From positions 1 through 21,097 of IMG/VR virus record IMGVR_UViG_3300037508_000325: a stretch of 21,097 nt of DNA; one strand, given 5' to 3'. Of the stretch, positions 19,053 to 21,097 are shown in pieces. Source of the stretch: a virus. The number at the start of each line of letters is the position of its first letter. Within the stretch, counting starts at the first letter, position 1. The position numbers and the translations under genes were made by a program. Below the pieces are notes generated by a model. That model was not told the DNA's origin, ran no database searches, and saw nothing but the letters and a program-made list of their open reading frames with translations.

Positions 19053-19344
19053 TTTTAGCCTCCCATGTTAGTTGATCTAGTAGTTCAAATTCTATAACTG
19101 CAAGCCTAGTCTTTTTATTACCTTCTCCTAATATAACTACTATGGCTGGAGATTTATCAGTACCCGCTTTTATTGAATCAGTAACAGCCTTTGCCCAAAC
19201 ATCTTGATTCAAAGTAAAGGACTTAGATGTTTCTTTAAAATCAATAACAAAATTTCTCCAGGTTGCATCGCCCTTCTGATTATTACGACCAGAATTCTTG
19301 TGCTGCTTTGCACCTATCCTCTTGCTTTCACTCTTCTCGCTCAT
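19039..19344 (-). CDS. Putative PD-(D/E)XK endonuclease (Hjc-like size)
   Basis: The 101-residue protein begins with a basic region (SKRIGAKQHKNSGRNN) and then GDATWRNFVIDFKETSKSF (25-43). The D26-x8-D35-x-K37 spacing fits the PD-(D/E)XK nuclease motif, and IVVILGEG plus TRLAVIEFELL are later core strands. It is small, as for Hjc-type resolvases or RusA-sized nicking enzymes. Activity is inferred from this motif only; an adaptor that lost activity is possible. AAGGA is close to the ATG at 19344. It overlaps both neighbours. Confidence 0.6.
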   Translation of the reverse strand: MSEKSESKRIGAKQHKNSGRNNQKGDATWRNFVIDFKETSKSFTLNQDVWAKAVTDSIKAGTDKSPAIVVILGEGNKKTRLAVIEFELLDQLTWEAKNEGI

Positions 19345-19507
19345 AATCCTTCTTTGTTTTAATTAATGATGCCCTAGAAACGTGTTTCTTACTACACATC
19401 CATGTAAGATCTGTAGTCTCAAGCCAAAGTCTTAAAGATGTAACTTCTTCTTTACAGGTGTGACAAGGAAACTTTCCTTCAAAAACTTTAAATTTGGCAT
19501 CAGACAT
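19328..19507 (-). CDS. Small Cys-rich protein (59 aa)
   Basis: This frame starts with ATG 19507 inside the end of the RecA-like gene (8-base overlap) and reads MSDAKFKVFEGKFPCHTCKE, then VTSLRLWLETTDLTWMCSKKHVS. The C15-x2-C18 pair and C38-x3-H42 could bind one zinc. It overlaps the next gene by 17 bases. The start has no clear ribosome site, so coupling is likely. The intact frame, the zinc motif and the fit in a 150-base gap support it. Function unknown. Confidence 0.7.
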   Translation of the reverse strand: MSDAKFKVFEGKFPCHTCKEEVTSLRLWLETTDLTWMCSKKHVSRASLIKTKKDYEREE

Positions 19508-20516
19508 TTGCTAGTTTTGCCTTTAATGCTTCCTGTAAATCTAAATCTTCTTTGACTCTAGTAATAAGTCCATCACGACCTTGAACCTTTGTGCCATCAT
19601 CTAGTTGATACCAGGCTCCAGTTCTGTTTATATGCCCAGCCAATTCAGCAGTGTCAACAAGATCACCAATAAAATCGATGCCAACGCTGTCACCCCTAAA
19701 ATAGAAATCATACTCTCCGCTTTGAAAAGAGGGTGAAGTTTTAGAGAATTGTAAATCCCACCTAATCTTACGACCAATTTTTTCTTCAATGATTTTATCT
19801 CCGACATGTATTTTTCCTTTTATGGCTTGATTATCTGATTCAGAAGAAAACAATTTAATAATTGTAGACGAATAAAATTTTGTAGCCTGACCGCCAGTTG
19901 GCTGTTGGCTTGTATACATAGCATTAATATTATTACGAGATTGACTAATTAAAACAAAAAGTGTTGGCTTTACCTTGTTGTTTGCATAGTTAATCATTTT
20001 CCAAGCATGGCTAAAGTCTCTGGACTCTGCACCAATCTGTTTTGTATTCTCTAACTGCTTTAATTCAGTAGAATCTTTTTCAAAATATATTGCTGGTAGT
20101 AGAGATGTTACTGAGTCAACAACGATAATATCAACTCCAGCCTCCATTAAATTTACTCCAACATCTACCATTTCATTAATAGTTCTTGCTTGTGAAACTA
20201 TTAGTTTAGAAGTATCTACTCCTAATTTTTCTGCCCAAACTCCATCATATGACATTTCTGCATCAATCCAAGCACAGACCTTGCCTTCTTTTTGTGCCAT
20301 ACCAATCATTTGCAAGCACAAAGAAGACTTGGCACTAGACTTGCTTCCCCAGATTAAAACCTGTCTACCATATGGCAAACCACCATTTAGTGCTTTGTTT
20401 AAACCATAACTAGGGGTAGCAGCATACTCTGTCTTTGGTATTTCATCTCCAACAAGAATGCTCTTCCTTAGTTTAGGATTTAACTGTGATAGAACTTCTT
20501 CTATTGTTAATGTCAT
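19500..20516 (-). CDS. RecA-like recombinase
   Basis: The 338-residue protein has the RecA core: PSYGLNKALNGGLPYGRQVL, a P-loop GSKSSAKS (57-64), the strand VCAWIDAEMSYD, Walker B VDIIVVDSVTSL (128-139), the FVLISQSRNNI region and the L2-like stretch QPTGGQATKFYSS. It would form filaments on single-stranded DNA and drive strand exchange in phage replication and repair. The P-loop has Ala (A62) where Gly is expected before Lys. The N-terminal helix is short and the C-terminus differs from bacterial RecA, so it belongs to a phage branch (UvsX/RecA-like). The start overlaps the MazG stop by one base (TAATG). Confidence 0.92.
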   Translation of the reverse strand: MTLTIEEVLSQLNPKLRKSILVGDEIPKTEYAATPSYGLNKALNGGLPYGRQVLIWGSKSSAKSSLCLQMIGMAQKEGKVCAWIDAEMSYDGVWAEKLGVDTSKLIVSQARTINEMVDVGVNLMEAGVDIIVVDSVTSLLPAIYFEKDSTELKQLENTKQIGAESRDFSHAWKMINYANNKVKPTLFVLISQSRNNINAMYTSQQPTGGQATKFYSSTIIKLFSSESDNQAIKGKIHVGDKIIEEKIGRKIRWDLQFSKTSPSFQSGEYDFYFRGDSVGIDFIGDLVDTAELAGHINRTGAWYQLDDGTKVQGRDGLITRVKEDLDLQEALKAKLANV

Positions 20517-20833
20517 TAGAATCTTACCCCATGCTTCTTTGGTCTATGTGTATTTCTTTCCATCTTTTCTTTGATAGCATAATCAAGGGATTTCTTTACA
20601 TACCCTGCTTCTGCAATACCAGCGTATAAATCAAGGGTACGAATAATAATATCTGCAAACTCATCTGATATCTGATCTGGATCCATATCTTTACGAAGTG
20701 CCTCCATAGCCTCTGATACTTCAGAGACAATCATCATCATTTGTTTTGCTACAAAGATAGGGTCTACAGTTTTATCCCAGAAACCTTTTTCTACTGCATT
20801 CTTATGTATCTCTTCTGCTAATTCATCAAACAT
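20516..20833 (-). CDS. MazG-like nucleotide pyrophosphohydrolase
   Basis: The 105-residue all-alpha protein has E38-x2-E41 (SEVSEAMEALRK) and E58-x2-D61 (DEFADIIIRTLDL), the four acidic metal ligands of the MazG/all-alpha NTP-PPase fold. It ends with Lys-rich RPKKHGVRF. Such enzymes hydrolyse NTPs or dNTPs to monophosphates; phage MazG has been linked to nucleotide pool or ppGpp control, with debate. GGAGG precedes the ATG, which overlaps the upstream gene by eight bases. Confidence 0.92.
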   Translation of the reverse strand: MFDELAEEIHKNAVEKGFWDKTVDPIFVAKQMMMIVSEVSEAMEALRKDMDPDQISDEFADIIIRTLDLYAGIAEAGYVKKSLDYAIKEKMERNTHRPKKHGVRF

Positions 20834-21097
20834 TTTTTACATCCTCCATTATTACTGTACCGTCTTTTGTTTTGCCAAACTCAAATCTATATACACTGCC
20901 TGCCTCAACATTCATGTATGCTTTTGGAAAAGCCGTTGGAAATACTGTAACTGCGTGTAGTTCTCTGGCAGCATCAGCCAGCGTTAAGGATGCCATCTTC
21001 TTGCCAGTCTTAGTAGTTCTTGGCTTAAAAGAAACAACAAACATCTCATCATCCTTGTAAGGCAACATCTTATAATTTAAAAACTTAATCAATGGAT
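20826..21097 (-). CDS. OB-fold protein, probable DnaE C-terminal end, cut by window edge
   Basis: The visible 90 residues are open to the right edge. VSFKPRTTKTGKKMASLTL, then ARELHAVTVFPTAF, then AGSVYRFEFGKTKDGTVIME form an OB-fold of the kind at the C-terminus of DNA polymerase III alpha (DnaE). A TTG at 21092 could start a short protein, but no ribosome site can be checked and the frame continues, so a C-terminal fragment of a polymerase is the better reading. An independent OB-fold single-strand binder is the alternative. Confidence 0.65.
   Translation of the reverse strand, partial: PLIKFLNYKMLPYKDDEMFVVSFKPRTTKTGKKMASLTLADAARELHAVTVFPTAFPKAYMNVEAGSVYRFEFGKTKDGTVIMEDVKNV

Overview
The window looks like part of a double-stranded DNA tailed phage (Caudoviricetes) that infects an actinobacterium. 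Every convincing gene lies on the minus strand, so transcription runs from the right edge to the left. The actinobacterial signs are a WhiB-like Fe-S regulator and many -10 boxes placed six or seven bases before a start codon (leaderless mRNAs). The AT-rich bases, the short overlapping genes and a coiled-coil surface protein like those of freshwater actinobacteria suggest a freshwater acI / Nanopelagicales-type host. That host guess is inference, because no host DNA is visible. No integrase, attachment site or repressor was seen, so nothing argues for a prophage.

Layout in the direction of transcription. (1) 21097 to 16878, DNA metabolism: an OB-fold fragment resembling the end of a DnaE polymerase (cut by the edge), a MazG-like nucleotide pyrophosphohydrolase, a RecA-like recombinase, a small zinc protein, a putative PD-(D/E)XK nuclease, an unknown gene, a Cas4/RecB-like Fe-S exonuclease, a double zinc-knuckle protein, a RuvC-like resolvase and a 51-residue HTH protein. 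(2) 16881 to 14345: a DUF3310 protein, the small terminase and the large terminase. (3) 14328 to 10981: two long exported proteins, one Ig-like with an Ala-rich coiled coil and one PA14-like with a Thr-Pro-Glu-rich stalk, separated by the only clear intrinsic terminator. (4) 10979 to 9343, probable lysis cassette: a Lys-rich membrane protein, a lipoprotein, a holin-like two-helix protein and a CHAP endolysin. (5) 9335 to 4816, accessory block with many small promoters: a proteasome/HslV-like Ntn hydrolase, a 67-residue acidic protein, a secreted subtilisin-like protease, tRNA-Gly(GCC), an endonuclease VII-like nuclease, Hsp20, a candidate structured ncRNA, an HNH nuclease, an FmdB-type zinc ribbon, a DUF7455-like protein, a staphylococcal-nuclease homologue, thioredoxin and an unknown protein. 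(6) 4815 to 1: a 470-residue phage protein with conserved end domains, a run of small proteins, a SLOG-like protein, WhiB, a pyrimidine-dimer-glycosylase-like protein and a GlcNAc-type glycosyltransferase cut by the left edge.

The genes fit a lytic phage that copies, repairs and recombines DNA, packages it with a terminase, and carries an unusual set of proteostasis and surface functions (Hsp20, Ntn hydrolase, subtilase, thioredoxin, two exported surface proteins). The most interesting observations are the 75-nt structured RNA candidate with its own promoter, the family of leaderless promoters (two with consensus TTGACA, 17-base spacers), a tRNA whose 3' end lies two bases before an ATG, and a large surface gene whose best start codon is ATA. 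There is no gene-free stretch longer than 300 bases. Portal, capsid and tail genes of classical type were not recognised here.
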